Shown here: piece after piece, positions 41,562 through 50,190 of the stretch
How positions within the stretch are numbered: position 1 is the stretch's first letter
Layout: every line of letters begins with the position of its first letter
Origin: Streptomyces sp. V3I8
GTDB lineage: Bacteria; Actinomycetota; Actinomycetes; Streptomycetales; Streptomycetaceae
Reading direction: 5' to 3'
Length of the DNA stretch: 64,000 nt
NCBI RefSeq assembly: GCF_030817535.1
Contig: NZ_JAUSZL010000002.1
Coordinates: 806,001-870,000 of the forward strand
The notes under the pieces: generated by a model
Databases searched by the model: none
Told to the model about the DNA's origin: nothing
What the model saw: only the letters and a program-made list of their open reading frames with translations
Position numbers and translations under genes: made by a program

Positions 41562-42815
41562 CTACGCGGCGAACAGGACCGGAAGCCGGTCCAGCCGCGC
41601 CTCCCACGTGGAGGCGGTGGAGGTGAGCTCCTGCGCGGTCACCCCGAGCCGCAGCCCGGGAAGCCGGTGCAGCAGCACGTCCACGGCCGTCTCGATGATC
41701 GCCTGCCCGATGCTCTGCCCGGGGCACTCGTGCGGTCCCCCGCTGAACGCGAGGTGCGACTGGTTGCCGTGCACGGAGACCCCGACGTCGGGCCGGATCT
41801 CCGGATCGATGTTGCCCGCGGTCAGCCCGAGCACCAGCAGGTCGCCCTCCTGGAGCCGGTGCCCGCCCAGTTCCATGTCGGCGGTCGCGAACCGCCCCGG
41901 CAGGACGGCCAGCGGCGGTGTGTTCCACATGACCTCCTCCACGACGGAGGAGATGTTCAGCTGCCCGCCGACCAGACCGGAGAGCCGGGCGGCGTCGGTC
42001 AGCACCAGTTGCAGCACCCGCGCCAGCAGGTTGCTGGTGGTGGTGTGCGCGGTGATCAGCACCAGCCGCAGGTGGTTGACGATCTCGTCCTCGTCGAGGT
42101 CGGCGTGGTGCTCCAGCAGACCGGTGGTGAAGTCCGAACCCGGCTCCGCCCGCTTGCGCTCGGTGAGTTCGCCGAGGATCCGCATGATGCGCTCGTTGTG
42201 GGCGAGGGCCTCCGCGCCGCCCTTGATCACCTGCGCGGACGACTCGGCCAGCCGCCGCCCCTCGCTCTCCGCGAGCCCGAACACCCTGGTGAGGACGAGC
42301 ATCGGCAGGTACTCGGCGTACTCGGACACCAGGTCGGCGCTGCCCGTGCCGGCGAACGCGTCGATCTGCTTGTTGGCGAAGTGCATGACGTGCCGGCGGA
42401 TGCCGCGGCCCGAGACGGCGTGCAGGTTGTCGGTGACCGCGCTGCGCAGTCTGCGGTGCGGCTCGCCGTCCTGGGAGACGCAGTCGGGCCGCCAGCCCAC
42501 CATCTGGATCAGCGGGGAGGTGCTCTCGACGCGCCCCTCGTTCCAGTCCCGCCAGATCCTCGAGTCCCGGCTGAACTGGCGGGGGTTGTCGAGCACCCGC
42601 CGGTTCTCCCGGTAGCCGAGCACCAGCCAGGCGGGCACGTCGCCCTCCAGCAGGACGGGGGCGACGGGCCCGTGCTCCTTGCGCAGCCGCCCGTAGATGC
42701 CGATCGGGTCGACGGCCGCCTCGGGTCCGTAGAGACGGGTGATGTCACCCCCGCCGCCGTGCGCCACCGGGCAGCCGCGCGGGGCGTCGGGACCGTTTGA
42801 GGGCTGGTCGGTCAT
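41562..42815 (-). CDS. cvnE: CYP157-like cytochrome P450 lacking the ExxR arginine
   Basis: A 417-residue P450. The heme ligand is C364 in FSGGPHECPGQS, and the I-helix reads LVLITAHTTTSNLL (AHTTT instead of AGxxT). The K-helix has E294-V-M-W297 instead of ExxR. Members of CYP157, which are linked to conservons, are known to lack this Arg. ATG at 42815 overlaps the stop of cvnD by 4 bp (ATGA), so it is translationally coupled as the fifth conservon gene. Substrate unknown; the adjacent terpene synthase is a candidate source. Confidence 0.9.
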   Translation of the reverse strand: MTDQPSNGPDAPRGCPVAHGGGGDITRLYGPEAAVDPIGIYGRLRKEHGPVAPVLLEGDVPAWLVLGYRENRRVLDNPRQFSRDSRIWRDWNEGRVESTSPLIQMVGWRPDCVSQDGEPHRRLRSAVTDNLHAVSGRGIRRHVMHFANKQIDAFAGTGSADLVSEYAEYLPMLVLTRVFGLAESEGRRLAESSAQVIKGGAEALAHNERIMRILGELTERKRAEPGSDFTTGLLEHHADLDEDEIVNHLRLVLITAHTTTSNLLARVLQLVLTDAARLSGLVGGQLNISSVVEEVMWNTPPLAVLPGRFATADMELGGHRLQEGDLLVLGLTAGNIDPEIRPDVGVSVHGNQSHLAFSGGPHECPGQSIGQAIIETAVDVLLHRLPGLRLGVTAQELTSTASTWEARLDRLPVLFAA

Positions 42816-43426
42816 CGGGACTCCAGTGCCACTGCGGAACGTTCCTTGAGGTGCCGTATCAGTGCGATGAGCACATCACGGCTGGAGGCCCGGTCGCGGG
42901 CGTCGCAGGCCACGATCGGAACGTCCGGGGGGATGTCCAGGGCGTCCCGGATCTCCTCGACCGGGTGGTCCTTGGAGTCCGGGAACACGTTCAGGGCGAT
43001 CACGAACGGCACGTCCTGCCGCTCCATCTCCTCGATGGCCCGGAAACTGGACGCCAGCCGGCGGGTGTCGACCAGGACCACGGCCCCCAGGGCGCCTTTG
43101 AACAGGCCGTTCCACAGGAACCAGAATCGTTCCTGCCCGGGGGTGCCGAACAGGTAGAGCATCAGCTGGTCGTTGATGCCGATCTTGCCGAAGTCCAGGG
43201 AGACGGTGGTCTCCTGCTTGTCCGCCACACCGATCAGGTTGTCGACGTCTGCGCCGGCCTGCGTCAGGGTCTCCTCGGTGGTGAGCGGCTTGATGTCGCT
43301 GACCGAGCGGACCATGGTGGTCTTCCCGGTACCGAACCCGCCGGCGATCATCACCTTCACCGAGCGGGCACCGGCCGTGCCGTCGGCCGGGGGGCGGTCG
43401 GGATGGTCAAAGCCTTTGAAGTCCAC
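42812..43426 (-). CDS. cvnD: Conservon GTPase (Ras-like) CvnD
   Basis: A 204-residue P-loop GTPase. The P-loop is GGFGTGKTT (29-37). The switch region is FGTPGQERFW with the conserved Gln, and the base-recognition region is VIALNVFPDS in place of the usual NKxD. Together with CvnA-C it forms a G-protein-like signalling complex at the membrane. GTG at 43426 has GAGGAGG upstream. Its 5' end overlaps cvnC by 20 bp. Confidence 0.92.
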   Translation of the reverse strand: MDFKGFDHPDRPPADGTAGARSVKVMIAGGFGTGKTTMVRSVSDIKPLTTEETLTQAGADVDNLIGVADKQETTVSLDFGKIGINDQLMLYLFGTPGQERFWFLWNGLFKGALGAVVLVDTRRLASSFRAIEEMERQDVPFVIALNVFPDSKDHPVEEIRDALDIPPDVPIVACDARDRASSRDVLIALIRHLKERSAVALESR

Positions 43427-43778
43427 TGAGTACCTCCTCAAGGAGCGCGAGGTCGGGCCCGCGACCGGCGCCTGACGCCGGGATGGGATCACGGGCTTCA
43501 ACGCGGCCTGCGTCCAGCAGATCGGCCAGGAGCACCGCGAGAATGTTGAAGGGCAGTCCGAGGTGGGCGCCGAGTTCGGCGACCGACAACGGTTCACGGC
43601 AGCGCCGGAGGATCTCCTCGTGTTCGTGCTGCATGCCGGGGCCGGCCGCCGCACGGGAGGTGATGAGGGTCGCCACGTCGAGGCTCGACGACGAACCGCC
43701 CGGTCCGCTGCGGCCGCCCGTGAGGACGTAGTAGCGCTCGAGACCGGACGGGTCCGTGGGTCGACTGGGACCACTCAT
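43407..43778 (-). CDS. cvnC: Conservon protein CvnC (DUF742)
   Basis: A 123-residue DUF742 protein with RYYVLTGGR near the start and a winged-helix-like core (EHEEILRRCREPLSVAELGAHLGLPFNILAVLLADLLDAG). In the conservon complex it links the GTPase and roadblock proteins. Its ATG overlaps the cvnB stop by 4 bp. Confidence 0.92.
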   Translation of the reverse strand: MSGPSRPTDPSGLERYYVLTGGRSGPGGSSSSLDVATLITSRAAAGPGMQHEHEEILRRCREPLSVAELGAHLGLPFNILAVLLADLLDAGRVEARDPIPASGAGRGPDLALLEEVLSGLQRL

Positions 43779-44185
43779 CCAGAGTGCTCCTCCACACGCG
43801 CAGTGGTGCCGAGGAGTTCACCCATCCTGCGGGCGAGGTCCCTCATCTGGTGGCCGAGGAGGCCCTGGTCGAGCCCTTCCCTGGCCAGGACGCCGAGGTA
43901 CGTCTCCACGCCGGCGCGCACCACGAAGAGGTGACCGCCGTCGACCTCGATCATCGCGAGGCGCAGCTGCCCGGCGTACTTGGGGAACTGCTCGGCCACC
44001 GGCTGGGCCAGTGCCTGCAGTCCGGCCACCACGGCGGCGAACCGGTCCACGTCGTCGGGATCCTCGGCGCCGTAGGACGTGATGGCCTTGCCGTCGCTGG
44101 AGGCCACCAGGGCGAAGCGGATCTCCTGGATGCTCTCGACGAGATCGCGGAGCGCCCAGCTCACGTCGGTTCCCTGTTGCGTCAT
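43775..44185 (-). CDS. cvnB: Conservon roadblock/LC7 protein CvnB
   Basis: A 136-residue roadblock/LC7 domain. ALVASSDGKAITSYG, AAVVAGLQALAQPV and GHLFVVRAGVETYLGVLA are typical. Roadblock proteins act as GTPase regulators or scaffolds, here for CvnD. It overlaps cvnA by 4 bp. Confidence 0.93.
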   Translation of the reverse strand: MTQQGTDVSWALRDLVESIQEIRFALVASSDGKAITSYGAEDPDDVDRFAAVVAGLQALAQPVAEQFPKYAGQLRLAMIEVDGGHLFVVRAGVETYLGVLAREGLDQGLLGHQMRDLARRMGELLGTTARVEEHSG

Positions 44186-45798
44186 GAGGACTGGTCGCTC
44201 TCTTCAGTGCGGTGCTCTGTGGACTGGGCGCCGGGGTTCGGCTCGCGGCCGGCGGACGGCTCACGGGCGGCGGACGGCTCACGTCCGGCCGTGGCGAAGG
44301 CGGCCAGGCCCGCGAAGGACTCGTCCGACGGCACCGTGTGCGACGCGGTGGCGACGGACTCGTCCTCGCGTACCGAAGGCCTGGTCCGCTCGGACCCGGC
44401 TCGTCTGCGGCGCCTGGGCAGACCGCCGGGCGTGCTGTCCCCGGTCCCCTCCTCGAGGCCGGCCACCGCGGTGTCCGGCGCGGCCGGGGCCTGGACGGCC
44501 GGGGCCTGGGCCTGGACGGCGGGCAGCTGGTTGAAGTACTTGTGGGGCACCACGACGACCACCGACGTGCCGAGCCAGGGCGAATCCGCGAAGGTGACCC
44601 TGATGCCGTACCGGCGGGCCAGCGCTCCCACCACCCGCAGGCCGAGGTGGGCGTCCTCGGACACCCCGCCGAGGCCGGGGCCGGGGGCAGCGCCCTCCAG
44701 CGACTGCAGGGCCTCCTGCTTCTTCTCCTCGCTCAGGCCCTTGCCGGAGTCCTGGATCTCGATGCCGACGCCGTTCGGAACCTCCTTGCCCGAGACGATC
44801 ACGGGCTCGGTGGGCGGCGAGTAGCGCGCCGCGTTGTCCAGCAGGTGGGCGAAGATCAGCGTGAGGTGGTCCACCAGACCGCCGTCGACGCCGAGTTCGG
44901 GCAGGTACTGCACCTGGACGCGGTCGAAGTCCCTGATGCGGCCGATGCCGCCGCGCACCACGCTGAGCAGCCGCTGCGGCTCCTGCCACTGGCGGCCCGG
45001 GCGGTCGGTCCCGCCGAGCACGCCGATGCTCGCCGCGAGGGAGTCGGCGGGGCCGAGTTCCTGGTCCAGCTCCATCAGGCCCCGGGCGACGGAGGGCAGT
45101 CTGCCGTGCTCGCCCTGCATCTCGTGCAGCCGGCCGCGCAGCTTGCTGGTCAGTACGTGGATACGGCTGCCGATACTGATGACGGCCTGCTCGGCGGAGG
45201 TGGAACGGTCGAACTCCCGCTCCACACCCAGGAGCGTGGTCCTGAGCACCTTGCGCAGCGCCGTCTGCAGTTCGGCTCCGGCCTCGGCGTCCTTGTCGAC
45301 GACGGGCAGGAGGTCGTCGATGGAGTCACCGGCGCGCAGCCGCTCCAGCGCCCGGGGCAGCAGCCGGTCGGCGAGTTCGATGACGGCGGCGAGCTGCCGG
45401 TCCAGCCGTTCCTGCCAGGCCCGGTTCTGCTCGGCGGTCCGTGTCTCGTGGGCCCCGGCCTGTTCGGCGAGCAGGGCGTCACAGGCCGAGCGTTCGGCGG
45501 CGTGCTTGCGCTCGAGGGCCGCGACGTGCTGCTGCCACTGCTGGGAGTGCTCGGCCTGGGCGTTTCTGAACTCGGCGGCGCTGCCGCGCAGTTGGTGCTG
45601 GGAGCGGATCAGGAGTCGTACGGTGACGGCACTCGCGGCCGTGACCACGACACCGGAGACGATCGCGGGTATTCGGACCTGGTCGGAGCCGACGACCGCG
45701 GCGACGACGGTGCCGGCCCCTAAGGCCAGTGGCAGCAGCCACCAGCCGTACCAGGGGACCGGCGCCCGCGCCGCCGGCGGCGGAGTGGCGAGTTCCAT
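44182..45798 (-). CDS. cvnA: Conservon sensor histidine kinase CvnA
   Basis: A 538-residue sensor kinase. Two membrane helices span ~12-55. A coiled-coil region (AEHSQQWQQHVAALERKHAAE) follows, then a nitrate/nitrite-sensor-like dimer helix and HATPase_c with N box HLLDNAARYSPP and G box DSGKGLSE. The extracellular part is nearly absent. The C-terminal ~120 residues are Ala/Pro-rich and disordered. ATG at 45798 is chosen because GAAGG is then 6 bases upstream. First gene of the conservon. Confidence 0.92.
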   Translation of the reverse strand: MELATPPPAARAPVPWYGWWLLPLALGAGTVVAAVVGSDQVRIPAIVSGVVVTAASAVTVRLLIRSQHQLRGSAAEFRNAQAEHSQQWQQHVAALERKHAAERSACDALLAEQAGAHETRTAEQNRAWQERLDRQLAAVIELADRLLPRALERLRAGDSIDDLLPVVDKDAEAGAELQTALRKVLRTTLLGVEREFDRSTSAEQAVISIGSRIHVLTSKLRGRLHEMQGEHGRLPSVARGLMELDQELGPADSLAASIGVLGGTDRPGRQWQEPQRLLSVVRGGIGRIRDFDRVQVQYLPELGVDGGLVDHLTLIFAHLLDNAARYSPPTEPVIVSGKEVPNGVGIEIQDSGKGLSEEKKQEALQSLEGAAPGPGLGGVSEDAHLGLRVVGALARRYGIRVTFADSPWLGTSVVVVVPHKYFNQLPAVQAQAPAVQAPAAPDTAVAGLEEGTGDSTPGGLPRRRRRAGSERTRPSVREDESVATASHTVPSDESFAGLAAFATAGREPSAAREPSAGREPNPGAQSTEHRTEESDQSS

Positions 45799-46229
45799 CT
45801 GCATCCTTCGGAGCAACACGATCGAACGGGGGGGGAGAGCTCCGGGGGAAGAGCTCGGAGGGTGCCTCCGTCACGTGGGGATCGTCCCCGCGACGGGCAT
45901 GGGCGGGCAACGAGCGACGACTGTTTACGCTCGCGTCAACTCGCCGCACCCCGGGGAACCTTATCGGGTTTGATCTCCAAAGGATCAACCCGCTCGACCC
46001 GTTCCCATGGACCTCTCGGCACGCTCCGGCCAAGGCTCACAAGTCGACAAATCCTTTCATGCGGCACCCTGTCCGCACACGGACCGGACAAAGCAGATGC
46101 ATGCACCACGGATCACGCGCCCTGTCGCGACGGGTGCGCTCGGGCCGCACTTTCTGGACGCGCGTCCATGTATGATGGACACCTGTTCAGGAAATAGTCG
46201 TGCTCACACACCCCTCAAGGAGTCATCCC
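45799..46229. other. Intergenic region between cvnA and DUF1304 gene
   Basis: 431 bases between divergent genes. TTGACG on the minus strand near 45931-45936 could be a conservon -35, but no good -10 follows. The right end holds the TetR-type operator listed below. Confidence 0.5.
46155..46180 (+). promoter_or_regulatory. Operator and -10 upstream of the DUF1304/TetR operon
   Basis: TGGACGCGCGTCCA (46155-46168) is a perfect 14-bp palindrome. It overlaps GTCCAT-N5-ATGGAC (46164-46180). TATGAT (46171-46176), a near-perfect -10, lies inside the second repeat. The operon encodes its own TetR regulator, so autoregulation is likely. Confidence 0.82.
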
Positions 46230-46592
46230 ATGCAGACGTTCGCCGATGTGCTGGTCGGTCTGGTCGCCGCCCTGCACGTGTACATCCTGGTCCTGGAGAT
46301 GTTCCTGTGGCAGCGCAGGCCGGGGCACGGACTGCACGGGTTCGACCCCGAGATGGCGCGGGCCACCGCCCCGCTCGCGGCCAACCAGGGGCTCTACAAC
46401 GGTTTCCTCGCGGCGGGCCTCGTCTGGGGCCTGGCCGCCGACGACCCGACGCGGTTCCAGGCCCAGGTCTTCTTCCTCGTGTGCGTGGTCGTCGCCGGTG
46501 TGTACGGAGGGCTCACCGCGAACCGCCGCATTCTCCTCGCCCAGGCCCTGCCCGGCGCGCTCGCCCTCGCCGCCGTCCTCGTCGCCCGGTGA
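46230..46592 (+). CDS. DUF1304 membrane protein
   Basis: A 120-residue protein with four helices and the family motifs ALHVYILVLEMFLWQR and AANQGLYNGFLAAGL. Function is not established; relatives are small inner-membrane proteins often next to TetR genes. ATG at 46230 follows AAGGAG. Its stop overlaps the GTG of the TetR gene by 4 bp. Confidence 0.93.
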   Translation: MQTFADVLVGLVAALHVYILVLEMFLWQRRPGHGLHGFDPEMARATAPLAANQGLYNGFLAAGLVWGLAADDPTRFQAQVFFLVCVVVAGVYGGLTANRRILLAQALPGALALAAVLVAR

Positions 46593-47155
46593 CGTCCGAC
46601 CCCCGGGCCGAGCGGACCCGCGCCGCACTGCGCCGGGCGCTCCTCGACGCGTGCGCCCGGCGGCCGCTCGCGGAGGTCGGCGTCGCGGCGCTGGCGCGCG
46701 CGGCCGGCGTCGGCCGGGCCACGTTCTACCTGCACTACGCCGACCTGGAGGCGCTGGCGGTCGACGCCTGCGCCGATGTCGTACGCGACGCGGTGGACGC
46801 CCTGCACGCGTGGCGGGGCCGGCCCGACCCCAGGTCGGCGCCGGCCGCCCTGCTCGGCTTCTTCACCGACCTGTCCCCGCACGCCGCCCTGTACCGCGCC
46901 CTGTTGAGCCCGGGCGGCGGCGGTCCGCTCGGCCGCGTCCTGCACCGGGACCTGCGCGCCCGCAGCCTCGCGGAACGCGAGCTGGTCGGCGCGCCCGAGG
47001 CCCCGCTCGTCGCCTCCGCCGTCGCCGCGGCCTTCGCCGGGGTCCTCGCCGACTGGCTGCACGGGCTCGTCGAGGGCACACCGGAGGAGACCGCCCACAA
47101 GGTGTGGCGCCTGCTCGTCGCCCTGCACGCGGTGCCCTGGGACGCACCCCGGTAG
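46589..47155 (+). CDS. TetR-family regulator
   Basis: A 188-residue regulator. The helix-turn-helix is LAEVGVAALARAAGVGRATFYLHYADLEAL (~28-60). The C-terminal domain is helical. GTG at 46589 lies within GTGA, coupling it to DUF1304. It probably binds the palindromes at 46155-46180 and represses its own operon. Confidence 0.9.
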   Translation: MTSDPRAERTRAALRRALLDACARRPLAEVGVAALARAAGVGRATFYLHYADLEALAVDACADVVRDAVDALHAWRGRPDPRSAPAALLGFFTDLSPHAALYRALLSPGGGGPLGRVLHRDLRARSLAERELVGAPEAPLVASAVAAAFAGVLADWLHGLVEGTPEETAHKVWRLLVALHAVPWDAPR

Positions 47156-47160
47156 CGGGC

Positions 47161-47200
47161 CCGGCACCCCGCGGCGGTCACGGCGGCCGCGGGGTGCCGG
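47161..47200. terminator. Terminator between TetR and GlxA-type genes
   Basis: A perfect 14-bp stem, CCGGCACCCCGCGG and its complement, with a 12-nt loop, between converging genes. Confidence 0.82.
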
Positions 47201-47208
47201 CACACCGG

Positions 47209-48285
47209 TCAGCCGACGGCGCCCGCCGTACGCTCCGCCCGCGACCGGCCCCCGCCGGTACGCGTCTTCGCGTCCGCCCGGAACGTACGCCGGTACGCCT
47301 GCGGGGACACCCCGATCGCCGCGTGCAGGTGCTGCCGCAGGGAGGTGCCCGTGGCGAAGCCGACCTCACCGGCGACCTGGTCCACCGACAGGTCGCTGGA
47401 TTCGAGCAACTGCCGTGCCCTGAGCACGCGTTGCTGGATGAGCCAGCGGCCGGGACTCATGCCGACCTCGCCGTTGAAGCGGCGGGCGAAGGTGCGCGGG
47501 CTCATCCTCGCGTGGTCCGCCAGGGCGGTCAGGGTCAGCGGTTCGCCGAGGCGTTCCAGCGCCCACTGCCTGGTCGCCGCGGTGCTCGCCGCCGTGGGCT
47601 CGGGAACGGGCTGCTCGATGTACTGCGCCTGGCCGCCGTCCCGCCAGGGCGGCACCACGCAGGACCGTGCCACCCGGTTGGCCAGTTCGCTGCCGTGGTC
47701 CTTGCGCACGAGGTGCAGGCAGACGTCCACGCCGGACGCGGCGCCGGCCGAGGTGAGGAGCGAGCCCTCGTCGACGAACAGCACGTCGGCGTCGAGCTCC
47801 ACATCAGGGAACAGCCGCCGGAACAGCCCGGCCAGCTGCCAGTGCGTCGTCGCCCGGCGGCCGGCCAGCATCCCGGCCGCCGCCAGCACGAAGGCGCCCG
47901 TACAGATGGAGACGATCCGGGTGTCCGGGCCGATGGCCCGCAGGGCGTCGGCCACCGGGCCGGGGAGGTCGTCGACGACGCTCGTCAGCGCGAAGGGCGG
48001 GATGACCACGGTGTCGGCCGTACGCAGTGCCTCGGGGCCGTGCTCGACGGTGATCGAGAAGTCGGAGTTGCTGCGGACCGGCCGCCCGTCGACCGAGCAG
48101 GTCAGCACCTCGTACCGGCCCTCGGCGGAGCCGAACACCCGGCTGGGGATGCCGAGTTCGAAGGGGTAGACCCCGTCGAGGGCGAGGACGACGACCCGCT
48201 CCACGGGCCCGTCGTACGCAGGGCGCTCACGGCGACCGGGAGCCCCGGTCCGGGCGGGGCTCTCCCCGCAGGACGTCTGCAGCAT
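47209..48285 (-). CDS. GlxA/FtrA-type AraC regulator (DJ-1/PfpI domain fused to AraC HTH)
   Basis: A 358-residue regulator. Residues ~28-190 are a class I amidotransferase-like DJ-1/PfpI domain (VVVLALDGVYPFELGIPSRVFG, with C in VSICTGAF at the nucleophile elbow). Residues ~240-340 are an AraC helix-turn-helix (LTLTALADHARMSPRTFARRFN, VGFATGTSLRQHLHAAIGVSPQAYRR). The ATG lacks a ribosome site. TAGGAT on the minus strand (48297-48292) would place transcription start at the ATG, so it may be leaderless. It is divergent from an oxidoreductase. Confidence 0.92.
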   Translation of the reverse strand: MLQTSCGESPARTGAPGRRERPAYDGPVERVVVLALDGVYPFELGIPSRVFGSAEGRYEVLTCSVDGRPVRSNSDFSITVEHGPEALRTADTVVIPPFALTSVVDDLPGPVADALRAIGPDTRIVSICTGAFVLAAAGMLAGRRATTHWQLAGLFRRLFPDVELDADVLFVDEGSLLTSAGAASGVDVCLHLVRKDHGSELANRVARSCVVPPWRDGGQAQYIEQPVPEPTAASTAATRQWALERLGEPLTLTALADHARMSPRTFARRFNGEVGMSPGRWLIQQRVLRARQLLESSDLSVDQVAGEVGFATGTSLRQHLHAAIGVSPQAYRRTFRADAKTRTGGGRSRAERTAGAVG

Positions 48286-48303
48286 GGCACGATCCTATCG
48301 GAC

Positions 48304-48321
48304 AATGGCAATCATGCCATT
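48304..48321. promoter_or_regulatory. Palindromic operator between GlxA-type and oxidoreductase genes
   Basis: AATGGCA-N4-TGCCATT is perfect. It lies 18 bp from the regulator's start and 34 bp from the oxidoreductase start, so one site could control both. Confidence 0.75.
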
Positions 48322-48355
48322 TCATCGGCCGCCGAAGCGGAGCAGGCTGGTGCGC

Positions 48356-49306
48356 ATGAGCACTGCGAACACGATGCGCGCGATCAGTCAGGACGTCCTC
48401 GGCGGACCCGAGGTCCTCAAGGAGGTGGAGCTGGAGATCCCGAAGCCGGGGCCGAGCGAAGTGCTGGTCCGGGTGCACGCGGCGGGCCTGAACCCGACCG
48501 ACTGGAAGCACCGGGCGAACGGCGGCTTCCTGAAGAAGCCGCCGTTTGTCCTCGGCTGGGACGTCTCGGGCGTCGTCGAGGCCGTCGGTCTCGGCGTCAC
48601 CGTCCACCGGCCCGGCGACGAGGTCTTCGGCATGCTGCCCTACCCGTTCGGCGCAGGGGCGCACGCCGAATACGTCACCGCGCCGGCGCGGGCCTTCGTC
48701 CGCAAGCCGGCCGAGGTCGACCACCCACAGGCGGCCGCCGTGCCGCTCGCCGCGCTGACCGCCTGGCAGGCACTGGTCGACACGGCGGACCTGCGGCCCG
48801 GGCAGCGGGTGCTGATCCATGCCGCGGCCGGCGGGGTGGGGCACCTGGCCGTGCAGATCGCCAAGGAGCGGGGGGCGTACGTGATCGGTACGGCCAGCTC
48901 GGGCAAGCACGAGTTCCTGCGGGGCCTCGGGGCGGACGAGCTGGTGGACTACCGGGAGACGGACTTCGCCGAGGCCGTGCGGGACGTCGACGTCGTCCTG
49001 GACACGGTCGGGGGCGACTACCGTTCGCGTTCGCTGCGGACACTGCGGCCCGGAGGGCTGCTGGTGTCGCTCTCGGTGTCCGGGTCCCCGGAGCTCGCCA
49101 AGGAAGCGCGGGGGCTCGGGGTGCGGGCGGTGGAGATGCTGGTGGAGGCCGACCAGGCCGGGATGGGCGCGGTCGCCGCACTGGTGGCCGCGGGGCGGCT
49201 GCGGGCCACGGTCGCGGAGGTGTTCCCGCTGGCCGAGGCGGCGAAGGCGCATGCGGCCGGGGACACCGGGCGGACCGTGGGGAAGCTGGTGCTCCAGGTG
49301 CGGTAG
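48356..49306 (+). CDS. Zinc-type MDR/quinone oxidoreductase (NADP-dependent)
   Basis: A 316-residue medium-chain reductase of the quinone oxidoreductase branch. The N-terminal GroES-like fold starts MRAISQDVLGGPEVLKEVELEIPKPG. The cofactor motif is AAAGGVGHLAVQIAKERGAYVIGTAS. Zinc-binding Cys are missing. The substrate is probably a quinone or enone. ATG at 48356 is the best start; the ribosome site is weak. The divergent GlxA-type regulator is the likely controller. Confidence 0.93.
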   Translation: MSTANTMRAISQDVLGGPEVLKEVELEIPKPGPSEVLVRVHAAGLNPTDWKHRANGGFLKKPPFVLGWDVSGVVEAVGLGVTVHRPGDEVFGMLPYPFGAGAHAEYVTAPARAFVRKPAEVDHPQAAAVPLAALTAWQALVDTADLRPGQRVLIHAAAGGVGHLAVQIAKERGAYVIGTASSGKHEFLRGLGADELVDYRETDFAEAVRDVDVVLDTVGGDYRSRSLRTLRPGGLLVSLSVSGSPELAKEARGLGVRAVEMLVEADQAGMGAVAALVAAGRLRATVAEVFPLAEAAKAHAAGDTGRTVGKLVLQVR

Positions 49307-49316
49307 ACCCCTTCGG

Positions 49317-49350
49317 TGCCCCGTGACATCCATGGTGATGTCACGGGGCA
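49317..49350 (+). terminator. Terminator after the oxidoreductase
   Basis: A perfect 14-bp stem, TGCCCCGTGACATC (49317-49330) paired with 49337-49350, with a 6-nt loop, 10 bases after the stop codon. Confidence 0.88.
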
Positions 49351-49561
49351 TCCGGCGTTCCCGGTGCGGGACGCACCCGGAGTACGGCACATCCCTTAAA
49401 GGGCAGACATATGTCAACCGAACATGCTGGAATTCACTCTAACGAGGGTAACTTGCAGGGTGAGGGACAGTGGAGCGGCCTCCTGCCGTCCAAGGTCGGC
49501 TCTATGCTCGCGGCACGACGTCACCCTGGTCCCCGGTGACCTTGATGGAGGTGATGTCGTC

Positions 49562-49942
49562 GTGCGTGACAACTCCGGCCCGTACTCACCGCATCTGCGC
49601 GTCCACCAGGACCGCGGGCACGCCGTGCTGGAATTCCTCGGCGAGATCGACATTCTCGCCGCGCTGGACATCATCCCGGTCCTGGACGCGGTGACGGGCC
49701 GCCCGGGTGCCCGGGTCGTCCTGGATCTGCGGTCCGTCGAGTTCTTCGACTGCTCGGGCCTGCGTCTGCTGTACCGTGCCCGCCGCCGGGTCCTCGACCA
49801 CGACGGGCAGATCCATCTGATCTGCACCCACCCGCTGACGCTGCGCATCCTGCGCGTGACCGAGCTCGCCGGCCTCATGCCGCCGCGGTCGAGCCTGGAC
49901 GAGGCCCTGGGACACCCCGAAGCCGCCTCGGGGCTGTGGTGA
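49562..49942 (+). CDS. STAS-domain anti-sigma factor antagonist
   Basis: A 126-residue STAS protein. It has AVLEFLGEIDILAALDIIPVLD, then VEFFDCSGLRLLYRAR with the regulatory Ser in DCSG, and a C-terminal ELAGLMPPRSS. GTG at 49562 has GGAGGT 9 bases upstream. It resembles the 17603 gene in the core (FFDCSGLR); the two are probably paralogues. No anti-sigma gene is adjacent. Confidence 0.9.
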   Translation: MRDNSGPYSPHLRVHQDRGHAVLEFLGEIDILAALDIIPVLDAVTGRPGARVVLDLRSVEFFDCSGLRLLYRARRRVLDHDGQIHLICTHPLTLRILRVTELAGLMPPRSSLDEALGHPEAASGLW

Positions 49943-50190
49943 GGAAGCCGTCGTGCGGGGAAGCCGTCGCGAAGGGGCGGTCTTCGCGGGCGACGGTCCG
50001 AAGTCACGCGGACCCGTGACCACGCCGGTCCCGCCGCGTTCGAGCCGTGCTCCCGCGGCCGCGGCACGCGCGCGGCCCCGCACCGCGGCCGTCCGGCCGC
50101 GGCATCCGCACGCCTGCGGCCGATCGGCCAACACGGCTGTCTGCCGCCGCATTTGGCGGGCACAAGGAAGGAGGAAGGAGGACGGTCCAC

